Origin: JASGCP01 sp965263285
GTDB lineage: Bacteria; Bacteroidota; Bacteroidia; Chitinophagales; Chitinophagaceae
Assembly: GCA_965263285.1 (NCBI GenBank)
Contig: CBDHHD010000004.1
Location: 558,001-622,000, forward strand
Reading direction: 5' to 3'
DNA: 64,000 bases
Position 1 is the stretch's first letter; the number at the start of each line of letters is the position of its first letter. A program made the position numbers and the translations under genes. Positions 35,372-45,001 of the stretch are shown piece after piece. Below the pieces are notes generated by a model that was not told the origin of the DNA, did no database searches, and saw nothing but the letters and a program-made list of their open reading frames with translations.

Positions 35372-37630
35372 TTACTGCCATTGGTTTGTAGCGGGATTGT
35401 ATATCTCTACTATGGATGTAATAGTGGCAGTACTAGGTCCTATCCCTCCCACTGCATATATCATATTGTTTAATACAGCAAGGCCTAAACCTAATCTTGA
35501 TGTGGGCATAGGAGTTCCACTTGCCCAATTACTACTGCTGCCATCCCATATATATACATTATTAAAGACTCCAATATTACTATTATATCCACCTATTGCA
35601 TAAATTTTGTTATTATATACAACAACGCCGATATTACTCATTGCTACAGGTAGAGGAGTTCCGCTTTTCCAATTGCTGCCATCCCATACATCTACATTGT
35701 TATAATAATAGATATTTTCCCCCCCTATTGCATAGAGTTTACCATTATTGGTAGCAAGGCTTAAGCTTACTCTTGCTTTAGGTAGTAAAGTATCTCCTAC
35801 ACCTCTTATCCAACGAGTGCTATCCCATATATCTACCGTTTTTAAAATTGAACCATTATATCCACCTATTGCATAAATTTGATTATTATAAACGGCAACA
35901 CCTAATTTTACTCTTGCTGTAGGCAGTAAAGTATCTCCCGCACCTGTTACCCAACGAGTGGCATCCCATATATCTACTGTGCTTAAAGTTGAACCATTAG
36001 TGCCTCCTATTGCATAAATTTGATTATTATAAACGGCAACACCTAAGCCTGCTCTTGCTGTGGGCAAGGGACTACTTGTTGTCCAACTAGTACCATTAGT
36101 ACTAATTTCTACAGAATTTAAAGGGTTCATATAAATATTACCATTACTACTACCCCCTATTGCGTAGAGCGTATTATTATAATTAACCAATCCAAAATCA
36201 TATCTTGCCGTATTTAAGTTTATGGCAGATCTTACGGTAAAGCTACTTGTGGCACTATCTATTGCCCTACCTGTTGCGTCTTTACCTACTACTTTCCAAT
36301 AGTAGGTTGTATTGTAACTAAGATAAGGTGAAGTGGTACCACCATCGGGAGAAATGCGAATGGTATCGCTTGTATTTCTATTGATGGTGTAATTACCTAT
36401 ATCTTGTACTAAACTATTGAGGCTAGTGCCATAATAGATAGAATAGGATACTATATTAGCAAATGTATTATTATTATTCCAAACAAAGATTGGTTGCACA
36501 GGTACATTGGTGGCGCCATTAACAGGTTGTGTTAATGCAATATTATTACCAACAACTAATGACAATTTATTATAATTTTGTGTGGTTGCAGTAGAATCAA
36601 TGAGAGAATTTTTAATAGTAAGGGTAGGGTTAAACGATCCTACCACATTCCCTGTAAATACAATACTATCCAATCCAGTATTGCCTTTTATATTTTGTAG
36701 TTTAATATAACTCCCTTTAGGGTACGCATTGCCTTTGTATATAAAAGCACTATCTATTTGCAAAGAATAGGTAGCATTTGTATTGGCAATACCCGTTATA
36801 GCAATGGTAACAGTGTCTTTTGTTCCTAATAAAATATCAGTAGCAAAGGGTTTGACCACAGGCGTAAAGCTATTGTTTAGTAAGTTAATCTTTACCGTAT
36901 CAGTTTGAGGAGTGCCTATTGGGCCTTTAACTGTATAGCTTAATGGTAGATTTTTTGCAGTAAGAGGGTTGGTAACTGCGATATATATAATAGTGTCAGC
37001 ATTAACACCAATTGACAAATTGATATTTAATGGCACGGTACTATCGGGTTTGTATTGTGTATTGGCTTTATATACAGTATCATTACTAAAGCTTATGCTA
37101 TAAGTGCCTATATTAGTAGTTGCTCTTATTTGTACTACAAGACTATCACTATTACCAAAAAGCAAATTAGGGTTGGTAGGGTATACCCTAGCCACAAAGC
37201 CTGCCCTTACATTAAAGGTAAGGGACTGTTGCATGCGTACACCACTATTGTTTGTAACAGTAAAAGTCAGTACCTTATTACTATTAGCCGTATTGGAAGT
37301 ATATTTAACTATATATGTACCTGCAGGTTTACTTGCTACAATGGGTTGATTAGCTAGTATAGGCCTGTTGCTATTATAGAATATAGTATCATTAGCGGTA
37401 ATAGTATACGAACTTGTTGTGCTACTGCTTGTAATATTAACAGTGATAGTTGCTGTATCCTTACCAATAAGTATAAAGTCGTTTGTTTGATTACCCTGTA
37501 AATAAGCGGTAAAACTAAAAGTGCTACTTATAGGATTGTTGTTATTATTATTTGTTTTGCTACAAGCTACAAATACGAATAGAATAGAATAGAATAATAT
37601 TTTTTTATCATAAAATAAAATATTTGGCAT
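35372..37630 (-). CDS. Kelch-propeller surface lipoprotein, copy 1 (in frame)
   Basis: 752 residues. Residues 1-23 are a lipoprotein signal ending FVFVAC. Then come a low-complexity Asn stretch, several Ig-like beta modules to about residue 350, an Fn3-like domain (TQPVNGATNVPVQPIFVW ... YWKVVGKDATGRAID) and six Kelch blades from about residue 470 (repeated YAIGG, then W, then LPTAR). It is likely a surface binding protein. The signal is encoded partly by a TTCTA tract of four units (37577-37596). The ATG (37628-37630) lies inside a MITE-B-like end, GGCATAACGAATTTTTAGTG. A second ATG at 37608, in another frame, would read through if the tract had three or six units. Confidence 0.85.
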   Translation of the reverse strand: MPNILFYDKKILFYSILFVFVACSKTNNNNNNPISSTFSFTAYLQGNQTNDFILIGKDTATITVNITSSSTTSSYTITANDTIFYNSNRPILANQPIVASKPAGTYIVKYTSNTANSNKVLTFTVTNNSGVRMQQSLTFNVRAGFVARVYPTNPNLLFGNSDSLVVQIRATTNIGTYSISFSNDTVYKANTQYKPDSTVPLNINLSIGVNADTIIYIAVTNPLTAKNLPLSYTVKGPIGTPQTDTVKINLLNNSFTPVVKPFATDILLGTKDTVTIAITGIANTNATYSLQIDSAFIYKGNAYPKGSYIKLQNIKGNTGLDSIVFTGNVVGSFNPTLTIKNSLIDSTATTQNYNKLSLVVGNNIALTQPVNGATNVPVQPIFVWNNNNTFANIVSYSIYYGTSLNSLVQDIGNYTINRNTSDTIRISPDGGTTSPYLSYNTTYYWKVVGKDATGRAIDSATSSFTVRSAINLNTARYDFGLVNYNNTLYAIGGSSNGNIYMNPLNSVEISTNGTSWTTSSPLPTARAGLGVAVYNNQIYAIGGTNGSTLSTVDIWDATRWVTGAGDTLLPTARVKLGVAVYNNQIYAIGGYNGSILKTVDIWDSTRWIRGVGDTLLPKARVSLSLATNNGKLYAIGGENIYYYNNVDVWDGSNWKSGTPLPVAMSNIGVVVYNNKIYAIGGYNSNIGVFNNVYIWDGSSSNWASGTPMPTSRLGLGLAVLNNMIYAVGGIGPSTATITSIVEIYNPATNQWQ
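37577..37596 (-). repeat. TTCTA pentanucleotide tract, 4 units
   Basis: Short tandem repeat (GAATA on the plus strand) in the signal-peptide codons of Kelch copy 1. With four units the ATG at 37630 is in frame with the lipobox. Confidence 0.9.
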
Positions 37631-37698
37631 AACGAATTTTTAGTGGGTAATCTCAAAGATAATATATTTTTTTAAAAAACATTTTTTTATTTGTTTTT

Positions 37699-38056
37699 GG
37701 CTACGACTTTTTTTGAGGTGCTGGAAGCATGGATTAAACATGGAAATAATAGGAAATATCTGATGAGGACTGCCCTCAGATAAAGAGCGTTATTAAATAA
37801 ATATAAACATGGAAATAATAGGAAATATCTGAAACGAGGTTGAGGTGAGCGAAGCGACCAGCTCTCCCATTCATTCTCGCTAGCGTAGCGAGCCGTAGTT
37901 TTATAGCTCTTTATCTGCAGGCTTTATTTTTTTTGTTTCTTTCTTTTGTATCAAGACAAAAGAAAGAAAAGGATATAAAAAATAAATGATGAACCTATAC
38001 CTGAGTAATTACAAAAAACACAAATACCCCCCATCACCTCAAAAAAAGTCGTAGCC
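37699..38056. mobile_element. Element R copy with paired arm changes
   Basis: Arms read GGCTACGAC and GTCGTAGCC: both arms differ from the usual GGCTACATC/GATGTAGCC and remain complementary. Flanks TTGTTTTT (37691-37698) and TTATTTTT (38057-38064) are a 7-of-8 target duplication. It contains an internal scrambled duplication of the ATGGAAATAATAGGAAATAT block. Confidence 0.82.
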
Positions 38057-38280
38057 TTATTTTTTAAAAGCTATTTTACAACCGATTTTTTAGGTTAGTT
38101 TCAAAGTATATTTTACACACTTTTTTGAACAGTATCTTTGTATTTTCTTTATCTGAAGATAATCCTAATACTGCCTATAATTATTTTGATAACCAATACA
38201 CTTAACTAAATATATTGAGTTGCCTGAGTAGTTTCCCAATAAGTAAAACAGATTCCATTGTTCTCTATAACATAATAGAC

Positions 38281-40852
38281 TTACTGCCATTGGTTTGTAG
38301 CGGGATTGTATATCTCTACTATGGATGTAAGAGTGGTAGGTCCTATCCCTCCCACTGCATATATCATATTGTTTAATACAGCAAGGCCTAAAGCTGATCT
38401 TGATGTGGGCATAGGAGTTCCACTTGCCCAATTACTACTGCTGCCATCCCATATATATACATTATTAAAGACTCCAATACTATTATATCCACCTATTGCA
38501 TAAATTTTGTTATTATATACAACAACGCCGATACTACTCATTGCTACAGGTAGAGGAGTTCCGCTTTTCCAATTACTGCCATCCCATACATCTACATTGT
38601 TATAATAAGAGATATTTTCCCCTCCTATTGCATAGAGTTTACCATTATTGGTAGCAAGGCTTAAGCCTATCTTGCTGTAGGTAGTAAAGTATCTCCTGTA
38701 CCTCTTATCCAACGATTGGCATCATCCCATATATCTACTGTGTTTAAAATTGAACCATTAGTGCCTCCTATTGCATAAATTTGATTATTATAAACGGCAA
38801 CACCTAAGCTGAATCTTGCTGTGGGCAATAAAGTATCTCCTCCACCTATTACCCAACTAGTGCCACCCCATATATCTACCGTGTTTAAATTTAATAAACC
38901 AATAGTAGTACCTCCGATTGTGTAAATTTGATTATTATAAACGGTAACACCTAAGCCTGCTCTTGCTGTGGGCAAGGGACTATTACTTGTTGTCCAACTA
39001 GTACCATTAGTACTAATTTCTACAGATTTTAAAGGGTTTATAAAATTACTACCATTACCCCCTATTGCGTATAGCATATTATTATAATTAACCAATCCAA
39101 AGCCATATCTTGCCGTATTTAAGTTTATGGCAGATCTTACGGTAAAGCTACTTGTGGCGCTATCTATTGCCCTACCTGTTGCGTCTTTACCTACTACTTT
39201 CCAATAGTAGGTTGTATTGTAACTAAGATAAGGTGAAGTGGTACCACCATCGGGAGAAATGCGAATGGTATCGCTTGTATTTCTATTGATGGTGTAATTA
39301 CCTATATCTTGTACTAAACTATTGAGGTTAGTGCCATAGTAGATAGAATAGGATACTATATTAGAAAATTTATTATTCCAAACAAAGATTGGTTGCACAG
39401 GTACATTGGTGGCGCCATTAACAGGTTGTGTTAATGTAATATTACCAACAACTAATGACAATTTATAATTTTGTGTGGTTGCAGTAGAATCAATGAGAGA
39501 ATTTTTAATAGTAAGGGTAGGGTTAAACGATCCTACCACCTTCCCTGTAAATACAATACTATCCAATCCAGTATTGCCTTTTATATTTTGTAGTTTAATA
39601 TAACTCCCTTTAGGGTACGCATTGCCTTTGTATATAAAAGCACTATCTATTTGCAAAGAATAGGTAGCATTTGTATTGGCAATACCCGTTATAGCAATGG
39701 TAACAGTGTCTTTTGTTCCTAATAAAATATCAGTAGCAAAGGGTTTAACCATAAGCATAAAGCTATTATTTGCTAAGGTTAATGGTAATGGCTTTCTATA
39801 TACTGTTGTATTAGAGTCAAGCAATGAGTTGTTAATAATAACATTAGGGGTAAATGTACTTACAGTATTATTTTTAAATACAATGCTATCTAATCCACTA
39901 TTGCCTTTTATATTTTGTAGTTTAATATAACCACCATTAGGGTAGAACTGGCGTTTATAAGTAAAAGCACTATCTATTTGTAAAGAATAGGTAGCATTAG
40001 GATTGGCGATTCCATTGATAGCAATGGTAACGGTATCGATACCACCATAGTAAAAGGTATTAATAGAAGTAAGCGTAGGCGTAAAGCTATTGTTTAGTAA
40101 GTTAATCTTTACCGTATCGGTTTGAGGAGTGCCTGTTGGACCTGTAACTATATAGCTTAATGGTAGATTTTTTGCAGTAAGAGGGTTGGTAACTGCGATA
40201 TATATAATAGTGTCAGCATTAACACCAGTTGACAAATTGATATTTAATAGCACGGTGTTATTGGGTGTGTATTTTGTATTGGCTTTATATACAGTATCAT
40301 TACTAAAGCTTATGCTATAAGTGCCTATATTAGTAGTTGCTTTTATTTGTACTACAAGACTATCACTATTACCAAAAAGCAAATTAGGGTTGGTAGGGTA
40401 TACCCTAGCCACAAAGCCTGCCCTTACATTAAAGGTAAGGGACTGTTGCATGCGTACACCACTATTGTTTGTAACAGTAAAAGTCAGTACCTTATTACTA
40501 TTAGCCGTATTGGAAGTATATTTAACTATATATGTACCTGCAGGTTTACTTGCTACAATGGGTTGATTAGCTAGTATAGGCATGTTGCTATTGTAGAATA
40601 TAGTATCATTAGCGGTAATAGTATACGAACTTGTTGTGCTACTGCTTGTAATATTAACAGTGATAGTTGCTGTATCCTTACCAATAAGTATAGAGCCCTT
40701 TGTTTGGTTACCCTGTAAATAAGCGGTAAAACTAAAAGTGCTACTTATAGGATTGTTGTTATTATTATTTGTTTTGCTACAAGCTACAAATACGAATAGA
40801 ATAGAATAGAATAGAATAATATTTTTTTATCATAAAATAAAATATTTGGCAT
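38281..40852 (-). pseudogene. Kelch-propeller lipoprotein, copy 2 (out of frame twice)
   Basis: Same architecture as copy 1 with one extra Ig-like module (the TDILLGTKDTVTIAITG unit is present twice, as a diverged pair). Two frame breaks: the TTCTA tract has five units (40794-40818), which puts both candidate ATGs (40852 and 40830) out of frame, and one base is missing at 38666-38670, exactly in the variable codon pair of the fourth Kelch blade. The longest frame from an internal ATG is 38667-40583. It is either a phase-off and decayed gene or a reservoir for recombination with copies 1 and 3. Confidence 0.8.
40794..40818 (-). repeat. TTCTA pentanucleotide tract, 5 units
   Basis: Five units in the signal-peptide codons of Kelch copy 2. 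Both upstream ATGs run into TAG within about 25 codons, so the gene is in an OFF configuration. Confidence 0.9.
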
Positions 40853-40923
40853 AACGAATTTTTAGTGGGTAATCTCAAAGATAATATATTTTTTTAAAAA
40901 AACATTTTTTTTTATTTATTTTT

Positions 40924-41253
40924 GGCTACATCTTTTTTTGAGGTGCTGGAAGCATGGATTATTAAATAAATATAAACATGGAAATAATAGGAAATATCTG
41001 ATGAGAACTGCCCTCAGATAAAGAGCGTTACAAAACAAGGTGAGCGAAGCGACCGGCTCTCCCCTTCATTCTCGCTAGCGTAGCGAGCCGTAGTTTTGTA
41101 GCTCTTTATCTGCAGGCTTGATTTTTTCTTTGTTTCTTTCTTTTGTATCAAGACAAAAAAAAGAAAAGGATATAAAAAATAAATGATGAACCTATACCTG
41201 AGTAATTACAAAAAACACAAATACCCCCCATCACCTCAAAAAAAGTCGTAGCC
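40924..41253. mobile_element. Element R copy between Kelch copies 2 and 3
   Basis: Left arm GGCTACATC, right arm GTCGTAGCC, so the arms no longer match at three bases. Flanked by perfect 8-bp repeats TTATTTTT (40916-40923, 41254-41261). It is at the same relative place as the copy at 37699, so the insertion predates the duplication of the Kelch unit. The central palindrome is deleted. Confidence 0.82.
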
Positions 41254-41477
41254 TTATTTTTTAAAAGCCATTTTGCAACCGATTTTTTAGGTCAGTTTCA
41301 AAGTATATTTTACACACTTTTTTGAACAGTATCTTTGTATTTTCTTTATCTGAAGATAATCCTAATACTGCCTATAATTATTTTGATAACCAATACACTT
41401 AACTAAATATATTGAGTTGCCTGAGTAATTGCCCAATAAGTAAAACAGATTCCATTGTTCTCTATAACATAATAGAC

Positions 41478-43766
41478 TTACTGCCATTGGTTTGTAGCGG
41501 GATTGTATATCTCTACTATGGATGTAGTAGTGGCAGTACTAGGTCCTACCCCTCCCACTGCATATATCATATTGTTTAATACAGCAAGGCCTAAACCAAA
41601 TCTTGATGTGGGCATAGGAGTTCCACTTGCCCAATTACTACTGCTGCCATCCCATATATATACATTATTAAAGGCTCCAATATTACTATTATATCCACCT
41701 ATTGCATAAATTTTGTTATTATATCCAACAACGCCGATATAACCACTTGCTACAGGTAGAGAAGTTCCGTTTGTCCACTTTCTGCCATCCCATACATCTA
41801 CATTGTTATAATATGTATTAAAAGCGCTAGCCCCCCCTATTGCATAGAGTTTACCATTATTGGTAGCAAGGCTTAAAGCATATCTTGCTGTAGGCAGTAA
41901 AGTATCTCCTGCACCTCTTATCCAACGAGTGCTATCCCATATATCTACCGTATTTAAACTTGAACCATTATTAGTAACACCCCCTATTGTGTAAATTTGA
42001 TTATTATAAACAGCAACACCTAATTCGTATCTTGATGTGGGCAATAAAGTATCTCCTCCACCTCTTACCCAACGAGTGCCATCCCATATATCTACCGTGT
42101 TTAAACTTGAACCATTATTAGTAACACCCCCTATTGTGTAAATTTGATTATTATAAACGGCAACACCTAAGGATATTCTTGCTGTGGGCAAGGGACTATT
42201 ACTTGTTATCCAATTAGTACCATTAGTACTAGTTTCTACAGAGTTTAAAGCGTTTCCAAAATTAGTAGCACCATTACCCCCTATTGCGTAGAGCGTATTA
42301 TTATAATTAACCAATCCAAAGGAAACTCTTGCCGTATTTAAGTTTATAGCAGGTCTTACGGTAAAGCTACTTGTGGCACTATCTATTGCCCTACCTGTTG
42401 CGTCTTTACCTACTACTTTCCAATAGTATTTTGTATTGTAACTAAGATAAGGTGAAGTGGTACCACCATCGGGAGAAATGCGAATGGTATCGCTTGTATT
42501 TCTATTGATGGTGTAATTACCTATATCTTGTACTAAACTATTGAGGCTAGTGCCATAATAGATAGAATAGGATACTATATTAGAAAGTGTATTATTCCAA
42601 ACAAAGATTGGTTGCACAGGTACATTGGTGGTGTCATTAACAGGTTGTGTTAATGTAATATTACCAACAATTAATGACAATTTATAATTTTGTGTGGTTG
42701 CAGTAGAATCAATGAGAGAATTTTTAATAGTAAAGGTAGGGTTAAACGATCCTGCCACATTCCCTGTAAATACAATACTATCCAATCCAGTATTGCCTTT
42801 TATATTTTGTAGTTTAATATAACTCCCTTTAGGGTACGCATTGCCTTTGTATATAAAAGCACTATCTATTTGCAAAGAATAGGTAGCATTTGTATTGGCA
42901 GTACCCGTTATAGCAATGGTAACAGTGTCTTTTGTTCCTAATAAAATATCAGTAGCAAAGGGTTTGACCACAGGCGTAAAGCTATTGTTTAGTAAGTTAA
43001 TCTTTACCGTATCAGTTTGAGGAGTGCCTATTGGGCCTTTAACTGTATAGCTTAATGGTAGATTTTTTGCAGTAAGAGGGTTGGTAACTGCGATATATAT
43101 AATAGTGTCAGCATTAACACCAGTTGACAAATTGATATTTAATGACACGGTACTATCGGGTTTGTATTTTGTATTGGCTTTATATACAGTATCATTACTA
43201 AAGCTTATGCTATAAGTGCCTATATTAGTAGTTGCTTTTATTTGTACTACAAGACTATCACTATTACCAAAAAGCAAATTAGGGTTAGTAGGGTATACCC
43301 TAGCCACAAAGCCTGCCCTTACATTAAAGGTAAGGGACTGTTGCATGCGTACACCACTATTGTTTGTAACAGTAAAAGTCAGTACCTTATTACTATTAGC
43401 CGTATTGGAAGTATATTTAACTATATATGTACCTGCAGGTTTACTTGCTACAATGGGTTGATTAGCTAGTATAGGCATGTTGCTATTGTAGAATATAGTA
43501 TCATTAGCGGTAATAGTATACGAGCTTGTTGTGCTACTGCTTGTAATATTAACAGTGATAGTTGCTGTATCCTTGTTACCAATAAGTATAGAGCCCTTTG
43601 TTTGGTTCCCCTGTAAATAAGCGGTAAAACTAAAAGTGCTACTTATAGGATTGTTGTTATTATTATTTGTTTTGCTACAAGCTACAAATACGAATAGAAT
43701 AGAATAGAATAGAATAGAATAGAATAGAATAGAATAGAATAGAATAGAATAGAATTTTTTTATCAT
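41478..43766 (-). CDS. Kelch-propeller surface lipoprotein, copy 3 (in frame)
   Basis: 762 residues; signal peptide longer than in copy 1 because the TTCTA tract has 13 units, giving four FYSIL repeats before VFVAC (Cys 30). Same Ig-like, Fn3-like and six-blade Kelch order. The Kelch half differs from copies 1 and 2 mainly at the residue pair after each (T/S)(A/S)R and in the loops after IGG. The ATG at 43764-43766 corresponds to the second ATG of copies 1 and 2. With 13 units it is in frame. Confidence 0.85.
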   Translation of the reverse strand: MIKKFYSILFYSILFYSILFYSILFVFVACSKTNNNNNNPISSTFSFTAYLQGNQTKGSILIGNKDTATITVNITSSSTTSSYTITANDTIFYNSNMPILANQPIVASKPAGTYIVKYTSNTANSNKVLTFTVTNNSGVRMQQSLTFNVRAGFVARVYPTNPNLLFGNSDSLVVQIKATTNIGTYSISFSNDTVYKANTKYKPDSTVSLNINLSTGVNADTIIYIAVTNPLTAKNLPLSYTVKGPIGTPQTDTVKINLLNNSFTPVVKPFATDILLGTKDTVTIAITGTANTNATYSLQIDSAFIYKGNAYPKGSYIKLQNIKGNTGLDSIVFTGNVAGSFNPTFTIKNSLIDSTATTQNYKLSLIVGNITLTQPVNDTTNVPVQPIFVWNNTLSNIVSYSIYYGTSLNSLVQDIGNYTINRNTSDTIRISPDGGTTSPYLSYNTKYYWKVVGKDATGRAIDSATSSFTVRPAINLNTARVSFGLVNYNNTLYAIGGNGATNFGNALNSVETSTNGTNWITSNSPLPTARISLGVAVYNNQIYTIGGVTNNGSSLNTVDIWDGTRWVRGGGDTLLPTSRYELGVAVYNNQIYTIGGVTNNGSSLNTVDIWDSTRWIRGAGDTLLPTARYALSLATNNGKLYAIGGASAFNTYYNNVDVWDGRKWTNGTSLPVASGYIGVVGYNNKIYAIGGYNSNIGAFNNVYIWDGSSSNWASGTPMPTSRFGLGLAVLNNMIYAVGGVGPSTATTTSIVEIYNPATNQWQ
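43692..43755 (-). repeat. TTCTA pentanucleotide tract, 13 units
   Basis: Thirteen uninterrupted units in the signal-peptide codons of Kelch copy 3, the longest simple repeat in the window. Its length suggests active slippage. Confidence 0.92.
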
Positions 43767-43775
43767 AAAATAAAA

Positions 43776-43910
43776 GGTTATACTAAATTTTTAATGATAT
43801 AAAAATACAAAAAATAATTGGATATAAAAAATAAATGATGAACCTATACCTAAGTAATTACAAAAAAAAGGTGTATTTTAATACCTGCTCACTAAAAAAG
43901 TCGTTATACC
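43776..43910. mobile_element. MITE, element B copy, no clear target duplication
   Basis: Left end GGTTATACTAAATTTTTAATG, drifted; right end CTCACTAAAAAAGTCGTTAT then ACC, as in the 12.1-kb copy. It lies between the Kelch copy 3 start and the lipoprotein gene. The sequence ATAAATCGTTATACC after it looks like a second, partial end. Confidence 0.65.
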
Positions 43911-43918
43911 ATAAATCG

Positions 43919-44965
43919 TTATACCTTATTTCTATTCAATAAAAACGATTGTATCATTTGTTGTAACCTATTTCTATGAGTAGCTATAGCATAAGTAGTG
44001 GGTGTATTCATATAGAGTGTAATAGGATTAGCATAAGTGGCATTACGCCCTATTAAAAAAACATATCTATAAAAAGCAAACAATTGTGTTGCTTTCCAAT
44101 TAATTGTTGAGTAAAAATTATTTGTATCATATACTATTGGCGCTCTCAATGAACTATAGATATTTGATTGGCCAACATTTGTTCTTCTAATAATTACATG
44201 GGTTTGGTTAGTATTAGGCACTACATAATATCCTACATTATTAATGAATGATGCTAAGGTATCGGAGGTATACGGATTTAATACGGTAGTAATCGTTGGA
44301 TTTTGTTTAAATGTCAAATAGATAGAGTCTATATTATTAAAAGGTATTACTCCTTGTGGTGGTGCATATAAACTATCGGGCAATTGAAATGCAATCACTT
44401 GTTGATTATTATACCACCCTGTATCAATAATTGTTGATGGCAAAATAGAATAATTAGGCACTATAGGCAAATTAAGCACAAGTTGTGTATATCCAATATA
44501 ATTAAATTGTAGATTATTAATTCCAGTGAGAAGCGTGGTATAGCTTTTTACATTGCCACGTTGATATCCAGCAGGCGCTTGAATAAGCACAACCGCTTTA
44601 AAGTCATTATACCCTACTTGCCCTGGTATCTTGGGGAATACCATATCTAATATAGAATCTAGTTTATTATATGCTACTATCACATATACAGAATCGGCAC
44701 TATTACTCCACATATCTAAATTATAAAAACCTACTGAATTACCTATAGAATCTAATCCCACAGCATAGAAAGGTGGTTGCGTAAAGTTGATAGGCATATT
44801 AGCCGATGGCAATGATGGGAAAACACTACGATTAAATAACACTGAATTAATAGAAAATCTATCAATCACTACTGATGTATTCGTTGCATTATTACTTACA
44901 CTTTGCCTACATTGCAACATGCTTATCATAACAAAAAAAACATATATATAAATAAGGCGGTTCAT
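43919..44965 (-). CDS. Putative lipoprotein, paralogue of the protein at 25-26 kb
   Basis: About 348 residues; signal MNRLIYIYVFFVMISMLQC with a probable lipidated Cys. Shares with the 25282-26232 protein the ordered blocks DRFS, RSVFPSLPSANMPINF, FYNLDMWSN, VYV, IPGQVGYNDF, LNLPIVPNYS and GWYNNQQVIAFQL. I recognise no named family. Start taken at 44965; the six codons upstream (44983) are less signal-like. It sits between thiC and the Kelch array and may be part of the same surface set. Confidence 0.68.
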   Translation of the reverse strand: MNRLIYIYVFFVMISMLQCRQSVSNNATNTSVVIDRFSINSVLFNRSVFPSLPSANMPINFTQPPFYAVGLDSIGNSVGFYNLDMWSNSADSVYVIVAYNKLDSILDMVFPKIPGQVGYNDFKAVVLIQAPAGYQRGNVKSYTTLLTGINNLQFNYIGYTQLVLNLPIVPNYSILPSTIIDTGWYNNQQVIAFQLPDSLYAPPQGVIPFNNIDSIYLTFKQNPTITTVLNPYTSDTLASFINNVGYYVVPNTNQTHVIIRRTNVGQSNIYSSLRAPIVYDTNNFYSTINWKATQLFAFYRYVFLIGRNATYANPITLYMNTPTTYAIATHRNRLQQMIQSFLLNRNKV

Positions 44966-45001
44966 TTTAAACAACATAATCATTAGAACAGAAAAAATAG
45001 A

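Noticed and set aside
43692..43755. CRISPR-like array
   Set aside because: The 5-bp units are contiguous with no spacers; it is a simple sequence repeat. No other regularly spaced repeats were seen.
35372..43766. Kelch variation caused by a diversity-generating retroelement
   Set aside because: No reverse transcriptase, template repeat or accessory gene is in the window. The variable codons change at all three positions and do not follow the adenine-to-any, NNY-like pattern expected of such systems.
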